Counted from the stretch's first letter, positions 14,947 through 24,188 are shown. The stretch is DNA of 64,000 bases from Gammaproteobacteria bacterium (GCA_015488885.1 WFMW01000070.1:1-64000); one strand, 5' to 3'. Translations and numbers: made by a program. The notes: a model not told the origin generated them from the sequence alone.

Positions 14947-15117
14947 TACCTGGGAAGAGACATCAGGGGCTTGTTCCCCAGGCTGAATATCCATAATTTC
15001 AGGCGTTTTCTCATTCTCCTGGCGCAATTTTCAGGGCATCAGTTAAATATGAGCGATATGGCCGGGGTGCTTGAGGTAAGTGTCTCCACGGTTAACCTGG
15101 ATATTTCATGGGAATAG
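14947..15117 (+). pseudogene. Fragment of an AAA ATPase with DUF4143
   Basis: Plus-strand frame: YLGRDIRGLFPRLNIHNF, RRFLILLAQFSGHQLNMSD, MAGVLEVSVSTVN. This is the middle of the ATP-binding DUF4143 family, where RD(V/I)R is followed by FxRFLxLLAxxxGQxLNxSxLA and a winged-helix turn. The ATPase P-loop and the nuclease-like end are missing on both sides, so only a piece of about 55 residues survives, cut by intron D on the left and by unrelated sequence on the right. Confidence 0.6.
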
Positions 15118-15164
15118 ACAATAGTCGGGTTAATTCCCCGGCTTATTATCTACTGAATGCTGAT

Positions 15165-15833
15165 CTATGAATCTGGCTTGCTTCCTGTCTCAATGGGCAG
15201 ACCGGCGGTTTTCCATTCCGGGAAACCATCCTGCAGACGCCGGGCGGTGATATTCCGGTCACGCAGTCTGGCGACAGCATCAAAGGCCAGAATGCAGTGC
15301 GGACCCCGGCAATAGGCCACAATCTCGCTGTTTTTATCCAGTTCAGCCAGCCGTTGCTCCAGCTCATTGAGCGGGATATTAATGGCACCAGGTACGTGTC
15401 CGGCGGTGTATTCTTCAGGCGGACGCACGTCAAGTACCGTTACCAGTCCATCCTGTACACGTTGCAGTAGTTCGGTTCGCGGTACCGGTTCAAGATTATC
15501 TTTCACGGTTAAATAGGTGTTGACCAGATATTGAACATCGGTGACGTGACGTTCTGCTACCTTGCGCAGGGCATCGAGCAGATGAATAACATCGTCACTG
15601 CTCAAGCGGTAAAAAACCTTTAACCCCTGCTTGCGACAGCTAACCAGCCCCGCATGTCGAAGTTGCTGCAAATGCTGTGAAGTATTGGCCATGCTCAGAT
15701 TGGCCAGCTTACCAAGCTGTTCGACACTGCGTTCACTCTGGGCAATAAATTCCAGCAATTCCAGTCGGTTACCATTGCTGAGAGCTTTGCCAACGCGGGC
15801 GAACTGCGTAAATAGATCCTGTTTAAAAGCCAT
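15165..15833 (-). CDS. ArsR-family regulator fused to a rhodanese domain
   Basis: A 222-residue two-domain protein. Residues 1-100 are an ArsR/SmtB winged helix (RLELLEFIAQSERSVEQLGKL, ANLSMANTSQHLQQLRHAGLV, then CRKQGLKVFYRLS) with C66. Residues 118-215 are a rhodanese domain (TVLDVRPPEEYTAGHVPGAINI) with the active-site loop C175-RGPH-C180, which can carry persulfide. Fusion of the two suggests sensing of reactive sulfur or thiol state by persulfidation of the rhodanese domain, an inference from the family. It is divergent from the hydroxylase-like gene at 15994, over a 160-bp shared promoter region that it probably controls. Confidence 0.85.
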   Translation of the reverse strand: MAFKQDLFTQFARVGKALSNGNRLELLEFIAQSERSVEQLGKLANLSMANTSQHLQQLRHAGLVSCRKQGLKVFYRLSSDDVIHLLDALRKVAERHVTDVQYLVNTYLTVKDNLEPVPRTELLQRVQDGLVTVLDVRPPEEYTAGHVPGAINIPLNELEQRLAELDKNSEIVAYCRGPHCILAFDAVARLRDRNITARRLQDGFPEWKTAGLPIETGSKPDS

Positions 15834-15868
15834 GCGTCTTCCTCAAACTTGACATTATGAAAATATTC

Positions 15869-15910
15869 GTTATTCTATTAATCAACTAATCACTTGAATA
15901 GTGGAATAAC
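15869..15910. promoter_or_regulatory. Inverted repeat in the divergent promoter region
   Basis: GTTATTC (15869-15875) and GAATAAC (15904-15910) form a dyad, with TATTC/GAATA nested inside. AT-rich imperfect dyads of this sort are typical ArsR-family operators. It lies between the ArsR-rhodanese gene and the hydroxylase-like gene and could control both. Confidence 0.4.
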
Positions 15911-15993
15911 AATAAGTATAACACAGGCATTTATCTGCATAAACGTGTTTGCGGTGTTGGTGTCTATGACTTTCTTGCAATGAGATAATTAAT

Positions 15994-16848
15994 ATGAATG
16001 AATTTATTATGCATAACGAAGCGCTAATCCGCCTGAGTTTTTTCTGCGGTGTATTTGCGACGATGGCTATCTGGGAACTTATTGCGCCACGGCGTAGCTT
16101 AACCGTTTCCAAAACTGTACGCTGGCTTAATAACATGGGTCTGGTTTTTCTTAATACGATGATATTACGACTGATATTTCCACTGGCGGCAACAGGGATG
16201 GCTTTATTTGCCCAACGCCAGGGCTGGGGTCTGTTTAATTATTACTCATTGCCACCGCTTATAACTATTATAGCTTCGGTTGTGGTGCTTGATTTTATTA
16301 TTTATCTGCAACACGTTATGGTGCATGCAGTACCCGTTCTGTGGCGATTGCACCGGGTGCATCATGCTGACCTGAACTATGATGTCACGACGGGTGCCCG
16401 ATTTCATCCTGTTGAAATTGTGCTTTCCATGCTAATCAAATTTGCCACCATTGCGGTGTTGGGTCCGCCGGTGGTTGCTGTGGTTATTTTTGAAGTGTTA
16501 CTAAACGCCATGGCCATGTTTAATCATGCAAATATTGCATTACCTGCAAGGCTGGATAAATTATTACGTTTTTTTATTGTCACACCAGATATGCACCGGG
16601 TACATCATTCCATTGAAGATGATGAAACCAACAGTAATTTTGGTTTTAACCTGAGCTGTTGGGATCGCCTGCTGGGGACGTATCGTGAACAACCACGCGC
16701 CGGCCAGCAGGGGATGATATTCGGCATTCACGGGTTTCGTGAACCCGCCATGAGTTCATGGCTTAGTGGTATGCTGTTAATGCCTTTTGTCGGCAAAATA
16801 TCCGGTTATGTTATTAATCGGCGCGAGTGGGAAGAAAATGAAAAATAA
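15994..16848 (+). CDS. Fatty-acid hydroxylase / sterol desaturase-family membrane protein
   Basis: A 284-residue integral membrane protein with four or five hydrophobic segments and the three histidine clusters of the di-iron hydroxylase family: HVMVH (in YLQHVMVHAVPV), HRVHH (in LWRLHRVHHADLNYD) and a second HRVHH (in DMHRVHHSIED), plus FNHAN. These bind two irons for O2-dependent hydroxylation or desaturation of lipid substrates. The 3' end overlaps the TVP38-rhodanese gene by 11 bp, so the two are coupled. In this locus it is first in an operon controlled by an ArsR-rhodanese protein. Substrate not known. Confidence 0.85.
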   Translation: MNEFIMHNEALIRLSFFCGVFATMAIWELIAPRRSLTVSKTVRWLNNMGLVFLNTMILRLIFPLAATGMALFAQRQGWGLFNYYSLPPLITIIASVVVLDFIIYLQHVMVHAVPVLWRLHRVHHADLNYDVTTGARFHPVEIVLSMLIKFATIAVLGPPVVAVVIFEVLLNAMAMFNHANIALPARLDKLLRFFIVTPDMHRVHHSIEDDETNSNFGFNLSCWDRLLGTYREQPRAGQQGMIFGIHGFREPAMSSWLSGMLLMPFVGKISGYVINRREWEENEK

Positions 16849-17803
16849 ACTAATACGGCTGCTTATCTTTGTCATCATGGTGGCCGGTATTAGCCTGGCT
16901 ATCAACTATCATCATCAACTGGATATTGCTTCGATACAAAGCTGGATAACCCGGGCAGGTAGTGCTGCGCCTTTGTTATTTATATTCATTTACATAACAG
17001 CTACTGTTTTTTTCTTTCCGGCAACCTTGCTAACACTGCTTGGCGGGGCATTATTCGGCCCGGTTGCCGGTACCTTTTATAATCTGACTGCAGCAACCAC
17101 AGGTTCAGCCCTGTCCTTTCTTATCTCCCGTTATCTGGCGGCTGACTGGATAGAAAAGAAAACCGGGGGAAAGTTAAAACGACTCATCAACGGGGTTGAA
17201 AAGGAGGGCTGGCGCTTTGTTGCTTTTACCCGTCTGGTACCTTTGTTTCCCTTTAATTTTTTAAACTATGGCCTTGGCTTGACAAAAATAAAATTAACGC
17301 ATTTTACCCTGGCATCCTTTATTTTTATGCTTCCCGGTGCACTGGCCTATACCTGGCTGGGCTACCTTGGCAAAGAAGCGGCAACTGGTGGTGAAGGTAT
17401 GATTCAGAAAATGATGCTGGGTATTGCTCTGCTTGCTTTTGTGGCTTTTCTACCCCGAATAATTGGTCATTTGCGTGAAGGTAAAATGTTACAGCTTGAT
17501 GCGCTTAAGCAACGTCTGGATAATGGGGAGGATTTTTTATTGCTGGATGTCCGAACCGAGAAAGATTTTCATGGTGAGCAGGGGCATATTGCCGGTGCCA
17601 GGTTATTGCCGCTGGATGAGCTTGAAGATCGCCTGGATGAAATCAATGAGTATCTGGAAAAACCGGTAGTAACCATTTGTCGAACCGATAAAAAATCCTG
17701 TAAAGCGGCTTTATACCTGGCTGAACAGGGTTTTGCCGATGTGCATGTGGCAGCAACCGGCATGACGGGCTGGCTGAAAAAGCATTATCCGGTTGAGGTA
17801 TAA
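16838..17803 (+). CDS. TVP38/TMEM64 (DedA-like) membrane protein fused to a rhodanese domain
   Basis: A 321-residue fusion; start ATG 16838 chosen because the N-terminal membrane segment (LIRLLIFVIMVAGISLAI) begins there. Residues up to about 205 are a TVP38/TMEM64 (SNARE-associated, VTT) domain: VFFFPATLLTLLGGALFGPVAG, FTRLVPLFPFNFLNYGLGLT. Residues about 220-321 are a rhodanese domain with active-site cysteine C281 in CRTDKKS. Fusion of VTT membrane domains with rhodanese domains is known in bacteria, but the transported or handled sulfur species is not. It is the second rhodanese protein of this locus, next to an ArsR-rhodanese regulator. Confidence 0.85.
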   Translation: MKNKLIRLLIFVIMVAGISLAINYHHQLDIASIQSWITRAGSAAPLLFIFIYITATVFFFPATLLTLLGGALFGPVAGTFYNLTAATTGSALSFLISRYLAADWIEKKTGGKLKRLINGVEKEGWRFVAFTRLVPLFPFNFLNYGLGLTKIKLTHFTLASFIFMLPGALAYTWLGYLGKEAATGGEGMIQKMMLGIALLAFVAFLPRIIGHLREGKMLQLDALKQRLDNGEDFLLLDVRTEKDFHGEQGHIAGARLLPLDELEDRLDEINEYLEKPVVTICRTDKKSCKAALYLAEQGFADVHVAATGMTGWLKKHYPVEV

Positions 17804-17933
17804 GTGCGTTTTGCTGGTGCTGCACTGGCTGTCCGGGTAAAAGCCAGTGATAGTTTGATAGTGTTTTGAATAACAGTTGATAACAAAATGGTATGTCAGA
17901 TTCCTTAATTTTTGATTTCTATCATTGTAAACC

Positions 17934-19280
17934 ATGATCCAGCTAATAAAAAAACACTATCTGCTTATTTTTCTGCTTGCCTTTATCGTATTTATGGGCT
18001 GGCGTCTTATTCGTCCATTAAATATATTTGTAGTAAGTGATCGTTTTGCCTGGCCGGTGGATACATCAAAAGTACCTACGGTGCTTGGTCAGTTAAAAGC
18101 ACAGCAATGTGGTGCCTGCCATCCTGATTTTTATAAAGAGTGGAAAACCACGATTCACAGTCAGGCATGGACGGATCCATACTTCCAGACTGACTGGCAG
18201 TTCGATGGCTCACAGGATAATTGTCGACTTTGTCACACCCCACTGGATAAACAGCAACCACAAACGATTCTGGCCTACCGAGATAAAGATAAGTGGGATC
18301 CGGTATTAAAAAATAATCCTGCCTTCGACCATCAACTTCAACATGAGGGTGTTACCTGTGCCGGTTGTCATTATCGTAATGGTAAAATAGTTGGTGTACT
18401 CAATAATACGCACGCCCCGCATCCGGTAAAAATACTTAAAGATCCGAATCAGGTCTGTGTGCGCTGTCATGTTGTAAAAGGAAAACGCTGGGATACTTTT
18501 TTTCGTTTTCCTCCCTGTGGCACTGTCGCTGAAATAAGTGCTACCCGAAAGGATGTGCAGAAGAATAAACAGCTGGTCGCTCAAAAAAATTCTGACAAAA
18601 CTTTAAATGACCTGGTTAAAAAAACTGTCGCCAGCATAACGCCAATCATACAAACTCCTAAAACGGAGGAAATCCCGGTTAATGATTATAAGTCGCTCGG
18701 TTGTGTGCAATGTCATATGCCTCTGATTAAACGATCACTTGTTATCGGTGGTAAGGTACGTATTACCCGGCAGCATTTATGGCGTGGTGGACATGACCCG
18801 AGCATGGTTAAAAAAGCACTGAATATCATCTTTGCTGAAAGCAAAGCCGTTGCTGGTAGCAGAAAATTTATCCTGACTATAACCAATACCGGTGCAGAAC
18901 ATTATGTGCCGACCGGTCTGCCTGATCGCTATCTTTCTGTTTCTTTGCGTGTGCTGGGCAAACATGGGCAGGTGCTGGATGAACAGTATGATACGATTAA
19001 ACGTACACTGATGTGGCGACCCTTTATCGTTGATCTTTGGGATACCCGATTACCCCGCTGGCAACCACGTCATTATGAAATAAAAGTCGCCGATAATAGT
19101 GCTGCACTAAAAGTAGAGGCAGTGGTAAAGTATCATCTACTGGGCGAAGATCGGCGTAAACGCATTCGTTATAAAAATACCACACTCATTAATTATGACG
19201 TATTTCATAAACAGATTTTATTGTCAGCGGGTAACACGCTTACCGGGCCTGCACAAAAACATAAACAGGAAAATAAATGA
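17934..19280 (+). CDS. Pentahaem c-type cytochrome, membrane-anchored
   Basis: A 448-residue protein with an N-terminal membrane anchor (residues 8-22) and five CxxCH haem sites: C59-H63 (CGACH), C97-H101 (CRLCH), C142-H146 (CAGCH), C175-H179 (CVRCH), C257-H261 (CVQCH). The first four lie in a c554-type multihaem domain (HPDFYKEWKTTIHSQAW); the last 180 residues form a haem-free beta-rich domain (FILTITNTGAEHYVPTGLPDR). It should work in the periplasm as an electron carrier or reductase subunit. Its stop overlaps the next gene by 4 bp (ATGA), so it is coupled to the flavin disulfide reductase. Confidence 0.87.
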   Translation: MIQLIKKHYLLIFLLAFIVFMGWRLIRPLNIFVVSDRFAWPVDTSKVPTVLGQLKAQQCGACHPDFYKEWKTTIHSQAWTDPYFQTDWQFDGSQDNCRLCHTPLDKQQPQTILAYRDKDKWDPVLKNNPAFDHQLQHEGVTCAGCHYRNGKIVGVLNNTHAPHPVKILKDPNQVCVRCHVVKGKRWDTFFRFPPCGTVAEISATRKDVQKNKQLVAQKNSDKTLNDLVKKTVASITPIIQTPKTEEIPVNDYKSLGCVQCHMPLIKRSLVIGGKVRITRQHLWRGGHDPSMVKKALNIIFAESKAVAGSRKFILTITNTGAEHYVPTGLPDRYLSVSLRVLGKHGQVLDEQYDTIKRTLMWRPFIVDLWDTRLPRWQPRHYEIKVADNSAALKVEAVVKYHLLGEDRRKRIRYKNTTLINYDVFHKQILLSAGNTLTGPAQKHKQENK

Positions 19281-20755
19281 ATAAATCATCAGGCATAATG
19301 CATCAAGCCAGCCCCGAAGGGGGACGTACCAGGGAGGGTTTAAATAATAAACGTGATTTGCTTATTATTGGTGGTGGTGCCGGTGGACTGGTTATCGCCA
19401 GTGTTGCTGCACAACTGGGTTTAAACGTTACGCTGATTGAGAAAGAAGAGAAACTTGGTGGTGATTGTTTACACTATGGCTGTGTACCCAGCAAAACATT
19501 AATTCAGGCAGCTAAGGTGGCTTCATTAATGCGTCGTGGTGAGGAGTTTGGCCTGCCTGCGGTCAATCCTGAAGTTGATCTAGCTAAAGTTAATGCGCAT
19601 GTACGCTCGGTGATTGAACATATACAAGCGCATGATGATCCGCAGCGGTTTCGCAACTATGGCTGTGAAGTGCTTTTCGGCAAGGCGGAATTTATTGATG
19701 CGCATACCATAAAAATAAATGAGCAGACGATAAGCAGTAAACGTTTTGTTATCGCAACCGGTTCACGTGCCTTTGTGCCACCGATAGATGGCCTGGCGGC
19801 AGCAGGGTATTTAACCAATACCGATATCTTTTCACTGCAACAGCTGCCTGAACGCCTGGTGGTTCTGGGTGGCGGGCCGATTGGTCTGGAAATGGCACAG
19901 GCATTTCACCGGCTTGGCAGTCAGGTGAGTGTTGTCGAACGCCTGCCGCATCTATTACCGCAGGAAGACCCTGAAGTGTCTGATGCCCTGCAACAGAAAC
20001 TGGCTGCTGAAGGCATAACTTTTTATATGGGTATCAGTGCTGAACGCGTTGTTAAGGAAGACGTGTGCCGAAAAGTTTATTGCAGTGATGGCATTAGCAT
20101 TGAATGTGAACAGATTCTGGTTGCCGTGGGGCGTCGCCCCAATACTGAAAACCTGGGGCTGGACAGGGCCGGTGTCAGCGTGACACCTAAAGGCATTACT
20201 ATCGACCGACGAATGCGCACGTCACAGAAACATATTTATGCCGTGGGTGATGTCTGCGGGCCGTTTCCGTTTACCCATATGGCCGAGTATCAGGCGGGTA
20301 TTATTATCAGCAATGCCATTTTTCGTTTTCCGAAAAAAACCGATTACCGGGTCGTGCCGTGGGTAACGTATACCGATCCGGAACTGGCGCGTGTGGGTTT
20401 AACCGAACAGCAGGCAAAACAACAGGGCATAGAACCAACGGTACTGCGCTTTGATTTCAGTGATATCGACCGTGCCCTGGCGGAAGTTGAGACGACCGGT
20501 TTCAGCAAACTGGTTACCCATAAAGGTAAAATACTCGGGGCCAGTGTACTCGGGCCGCATGCCGGTGAGCTGATTCATGAAATAGTCCTGGCGATGCAAA
20601 CGGGGATAAAACTCAGTGAAATTTCGGCCACCATTCATGCCTATCCAACACTGGCACAGATCCACCGGCGTACGGTTAATACGCTGTATGGCCCAAAGCT
20701 GTTTAGCGCTCGCACTAGAAAAGTGGTGAAGTGGATTAATCGTCTGTTGCCCTGA
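19277..20755 (+). CDS. FAD-dependent pyridine nucleotide-disulfide oxidoreductase
   Basis: A 492-residue class I flavin disulfide reductase. FAD site GGGAGG (residues 32-37), redox pair GGDC64-LHYG-C69-VPSK, NAD(P) site VVLGGGPIGLEMAQAF, second FAD site YAVGDVCGPFPFTHMAEYQ, and the C-terminal dimer domain with HAYPTLAQIHRRTVN, where the His-Glu-type catalytic base lies. It resembles mercuric reductase but lacks the C-terminal Cys-Cys pair and any HMA domain, so MerA is not supported. It follows a cytochrome and a VTT-rhodanese protein; reduction of a disulfide, persulfide or metalloid is plausible. The first 22 residues are a poorly conserved extension. Confidence 0.85.
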   Translation: MNKSSGIMHQASPEGGRTREGLNNKRDLLIIGGGAGGLVIASVAAQLGLNVTLIEKEEKLGGDCLHYGCVPSKTLIQAAKVASLMRRGEEFGLPAVNPEVDLAKVNAHVRSVIEHIQAHDDPQRFRNYGCEVLFGKAEFIDAHTIKINEQTISSKRFVIATGSRAFVPPIDGLAAAGYLTNTDIFSLQQLPERLVVLGGGPIGLEMAQAFHRLGSQVSVVERLPHLLPQEDPEVSDALQQKLAAEGITFYMGISAERVVKEDVCRKVYCSDGISIECEQILVAVGRRPNTENLGLDRAGVSVTPKGITIDRRMRTSQKHIYAVGDVCGPFPFTHMAEYQAGIIISNAIFRFPKKTDYRVVPWVTYTDPELARVGLTEQQAKQQGIEPTVLRFDFSDIDRALAEVETTGFSKLVTHKGKILGASVLGPHAGELIHEIVLAMQTGIKLSEISATIHAYPTLAQIHRRTVNTLYGPKLFSARTRKVVKWINRLLP

Positions 20756-21020
20756 AAATTTAACTATTCAATGCAGGTGGTTGATCCAGCCGGTTTATTT
20801 TTTTTCAGTCAGTGTTTTTATGTGCAATGCTATATTTTTATAATTTTACCTGCCTGACTGTCATAATGCATTATGGAAACTGGATAAGATATACGTTATA
20901 GTTGTTCTAGATTGTCTGTAATCAGATAATTTTCTGCTTCCAATCTATATCATCAATGAATAGACATAATCAAAGCGAATACGTTTTATCAGAACTTAAT
21001 AACAGGCGAGATATAATAAT

Positions 21021-23558
21021 ATGGCAATATTTGTATCAATAAAATCACGACTGCTATTATTAACCCTGTTCATTGTTGTACTATTTATTGCTATTGCTGT
21101 TTACACAAATATCCCTCAGCGCATTGAACATGGTCTCAGTGCACAGATAGCAATTAAAAAACTGGATAAAATGCGACGGCCATTAATAAGAATAAAAAAC
21201 ATTGAAAATCAGCTTATGTCGGGCACAGTTACATTAGATGCAGTTGATAAAATTAAAGTTGTTGATAGCGAAGCAAGGCGTACATTAACGGCTTTCATTA
21301 AAGCAAGTCAGTACAATAAGGCATTATTAACAATTGTTGAACGATTCTCTAAGTCATATAAAAAATGGATTACAGAAGAATTAGCTATTTTTCAACATAG
21401 TAAAGATAATGTTAATTATGTACATGAACATCTGATAAACGCAGACAGGATGTTGCTTGGTACACTGAACATACTTGGTAATGCAGAAAAGCCAATACAT
21501 AAAGATATTCGTGATGGTTCATTAGTAAGGTTTTATGTTCAGGTTACCGTAGCAGGATTTATTTTTTATCTTTTTCTGATTATTCTGATATTACAGAATA
21601 TATCACGTCGTAAACTGTCTGAGCGTGAAAAAAATCTTTCCACTATTCTGCATTCTATTGGTGATGCCGTCATTTCAACGGATATATATGGTTGTATTCA
21701 GCAGATGAATCCGGTTGCTGAACAGTTGACCGGCTGGTTATTTAAACAGGCAAGGGGGAAATTACTTCCTGAGGTGTTTGTAGTTGAACATGCTGTTACT
21801 GGTGAGGTTGTTACTAACCCGGTGGATAGCGTGCTTAAAAATGGCCGGATTACTGGTCTGGCAAATCACACTGTTCTGACCTCACGTACGGGTGAGCGTT
21901 ATCAAATTGCAGACAGTGCGGCACCGATACAAAGCAATACTAATGAAATACTGGGCGTGGTGCTGGTGTTTCACGATGTAACTGAAAATTCCAGAATGCA
22001 ACGTGACAGGGAAGATCAGGCTTCACGTCTGGATCAGATTATCGAAAGTTCGATGGATGCCATTATTGCCGCTGATGAAAACAATATTATCGTTGAATGG
22101 AACAGGCAGGCAGAGAAAATATTTGGCTGGCTACGTGAGGAAGCTATTGGAAAAACACTTTATGAAACAATTATCCCCATGCAATATAGAGAAAAACAGC
22201 TTAATGGCATTAATCTGTTCAGGCAGGCGGGTGAAAAAACACTGCCAGGTAAACGTTTTGAGGCGAGTGCTTTAAATAAAAAAGGTGAGTTATTCCCTAT
22301 AGAGCTATCTATTTCCAAATCTGATCCCAGGTGCGGGTGTATTTTTGTTGCTTACATACGTGATCTGTCAGAAGTAAAAAAAGCCGAGCAGGAGCGGATA
22401 AAATTGCAGGCTCAGATTGAACACACGCAAAGACTTGATTCACTAGGCGTGCTGGCAGGTGGCATTGCCCACGACTTTAATAATATTCTTACTGCCATTT
22501 TGGGTAATGCTTCTATGGCAGAACACAAGGTACTGCTCCACCCACAGGCTGCAAAAAAATATCTGGCAAATATTGTTAGCTCCAGTGAGCGGGCAGCTGA
22601 ACTGTGTAAACAGATGCTGGCTTATTCGGGTAAGGGTAAGTTTGTGGTGAAAGCCCTTGACCTGTCTGTCATGGTAGAAGAAATTACTCGCCTGCTGGAA
22701 GTTTCCATTGCCAGCAATGTGATATTGAAATACCACCTGATTGAAAACCTGCCAGCGGTGGAAGCGGATGCTGCTCAGATGCAACAGGTAATTATGAATC
22801 TGGTGATGAATGCTTCTGATGCCATTGATGATAACAGTGGGGTGATTTCTATTGCAACTGGATTAATTAAGGCGGATACCGCCTATCTTGCCTCAACCTG
22901 TCTGGACGATGACCTCTCTGTCGGGTCATATGTTTATCTTGAGGTGAGTGATACTGGTTGCGGCATGAACAAAGAAACACAGGACAGGTTGTTTGAACCT
23001 TTTTTTACCACCAAATTTACCGGCCACGGTCTTGGAATGAGTGCGGTGATGGGTATTGTGCGTGGTCATCACGGCGCTATCAAGGTTTATTCAGAATCTG
23101 GTCGTGGTACAACGTTCAAGGTGCTTTTGCCAGTATGTAATCAGCCAGCACAGAAAACATCATCCGCCATGCCGGACAAAGACAGCTGGCAGGGCAGTGG
23201 CACAGTACTTGTAGTGGATGATGAAGAAAGTATCCGGGAAATTGCCAGTGTTATGCTTGAAGATATGGGTTTTTCTATACTCACGGCAGTTGATGGTGAA
23301 GATGCAGTAAACATTTATCGTCAACACCATAATGAAATTGTTGCGGTGTTGATGGATATGACCATGCCGAATATGGATGGCAAAACCTGCTTCACCGAAC
23401 TTCGACGCATTAATACGGCAGTAAAAGTAGTGCTTTCCAGCGGTTATAACGAGCAGGAAGCAACCAGCCGTTTTGCCGGCCAGGGGCTGGCCGGTTTTAT
23501 CCAGAAACCCTATCTACCAGAAACATTGCAGTTAAAAATGCAGGCGATTTTGTTGTAA
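21021..23558 (+). CDS. Hybrid sensor histidine kinase with PAS domains and receiver
   Basis: An 845-residue protein: membrane segments at residues 10-30 and about 172-193 frame a periplasmic sensor; a PAS domain (LSTILHSIGDAVISTDIYG) and a second PAS (ESSMDAIIAADENN with a PAC-like end) follow. The HisKA phospho-acceptor is H484 (GGIAHDFNNILT), the ATPase domain has NLVMNASDAI and GLGMSAVMGIV, and a C-terminal receiver carries D779 in LMDMTMP with VVDDEES and K in IQKPY. The sequence is of the type with its own receiver and no partner response regulator next door. Ligand and target are unknown; it precedes the metal efflux operon but no link is shown. Confidence 0.9.
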   Translation: MAIFVSIKSRLLLLTLFIVVLFIAIAVYTNIPQRIEHGLSAQIAIKKLDKMRRPLIRIKNIENQLMSGTVTLDAVDKIKVVDSEARRTLTAFIKASQYNKALLTIVERFSKSYKKWITEELAIFQHSKDNVNYVHEHLINADRMLLGTLNILGNAEKPIHKDIRDGSLVRFYVQVTVAGFIFYLFLIILILQNISRRKLSEREKNLSTILHSIGDAVISTDIYGCIQQMNPVAEQLTGWLFKQARGKLLPEVFVVEHAVTGEVVTNPVDSVLKNGRITGLANHTVLTSRTGERYQIADSAAPIQSNTNEILGVVLVFHDVTENSRMQRDREDQASRLDQIIESSMDAIIAADENNIIVEWNRQAEKIFGWLREEAIGKTLYETIIPMQYREKQLNGINLFRQAGEKTLPGKRFEASALNKKGELFPIELSISKSDPRCGCIFVAYIRDLSEVKKAEQERIKLQAQIEHTQRLDSLGVLAGGIAHDFNNILTAILGNASMAEHKVLLHPQAAKKYLANIVSSSERAAELCKQMLAYSGKGKFVVKALDLSVMVEEITRLLEVSIASNVILKYHLIENLPAVEADAAQMQQVIMNLVMNASDAIDDNSGVISIATGLIKADTAYLASTCLDDDLSVGSYVYLEVSDTGCGMNKETQDRLFEPFFTTKFTGHGLGMSAVMGIVRGHHGAIKVYSESGRGTTFKVLLPVCNQPAQKTSSAMPDKDSWQGSGTVLVVDDEESIREIASVMLEDMGFSILTAVDGEDAVNIYRQHHNEIVAVLMDMTMPNMDGKTCFTELRRINTAVKVVLSSGYNEQEATSRFAGQGLAGFIQKPYLPETLQLKMQAILL

Positions 23559-23581
23559 GGTTTTGTTATAAGGTTTTGTTA
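23556..23581 (+). repeat. 13-bp tandem duplication at the kinase gene stop
   Basis: TAAGGTTTTGTTA occurs twice in a row (23556-23568 and 23569-23581). The first copy includes the TAA stop codon of the sensor kinase gene. Confidence 0.85.
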
Positions 23582-23692
23582 TAAAATGGCTGCATATTCA
23601 TTCTGGAAACATGCCAGAAGTGCTTGCAAATACGGATGATTAATGTATTATGCATCAGGTTTCTGGCTGTGTTAGTAACACTCAAGGTATTA

Positions 23693-24034
23693 ATGAAAGT
23701 TCAACTTAAAAAATATCTGCTGTATGTGCTTGTCCTCTGTACGTTGGGGTATGGTAGTGCATGGGCGTATGATATACATGCGGTTGAATCTGATCATCTC
23801 GATCCCACTGATCATCTGATTCCTTTATTTATTGATAATGCCAGTCACGCCTCTAATCAAACTGCCAGTACAACCGTCTGTGACCATAGCTGTCATGCCT
23901 TTGCCCATATGCTGGCGATAGCTACACAAAATAGCTGGCAGGTTAGCAGTTATAAAATAACACCACGGCTGAATAATGCACCAGCGCTTGTATCGCTGAT
24001 TATCAGTCCCGTACAAAGACCTCCTCGCGTTTAA
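23693..24034 (+). CDS. Small Cys/His-rich periplasmic protein (CzcI-like)
   Basis: About 113 residues; ATG 23693 chosen because it gives a good signal peptide (KVQLKKYLLYVLVLCTLGYG, cleavage near AWA). The mature part has a string of Asp, His and Cys (HAVESDHLDPTDH, and CDHSCHAFAHML), typical of metal-binding leaders of Czc-type efflux operons. It sits 155 bp upstream of the TolC-like gene and probably belongs to the efflux operon. The track-length upstream extension to 23624 is hydrophobic but has no signal-peptide pattern. Function inferred from position and composition. Confidence 0.55.
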   Translation: MKVQLKKYLLYVLVLCTLGYGSAWAYDIHAVESDHLDPTDHLIPLFIDNASHASNQTASTTVCDHSCHAFAHMLAIATQNSWQVSSYKITPRLNNAPALVSLIISPVQRPPRV

Positions 24035-24188
24035 TTCCTTAGCTTTCCCTGTAACAGGAACTTTTTCCACAAGATTCTACTGTGGGCTATCGGCCTGAAG
24101 CTGATTATTTCCTGTTATATGTTTAGGACAATACCCGGAAGAAGACTTCCGTTTCTATTGTCTGTTGTATTCGTACAGGAATTAGATC

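Noticed and set aside
19277-20755. Mercuric reductase (merA) call for the flavin disulfide reductase
   Set aside because: The C-terminal Cys-Cys pair that delivers Hg(II) and the HMA domain are absent; no merT or merP is adjacent.
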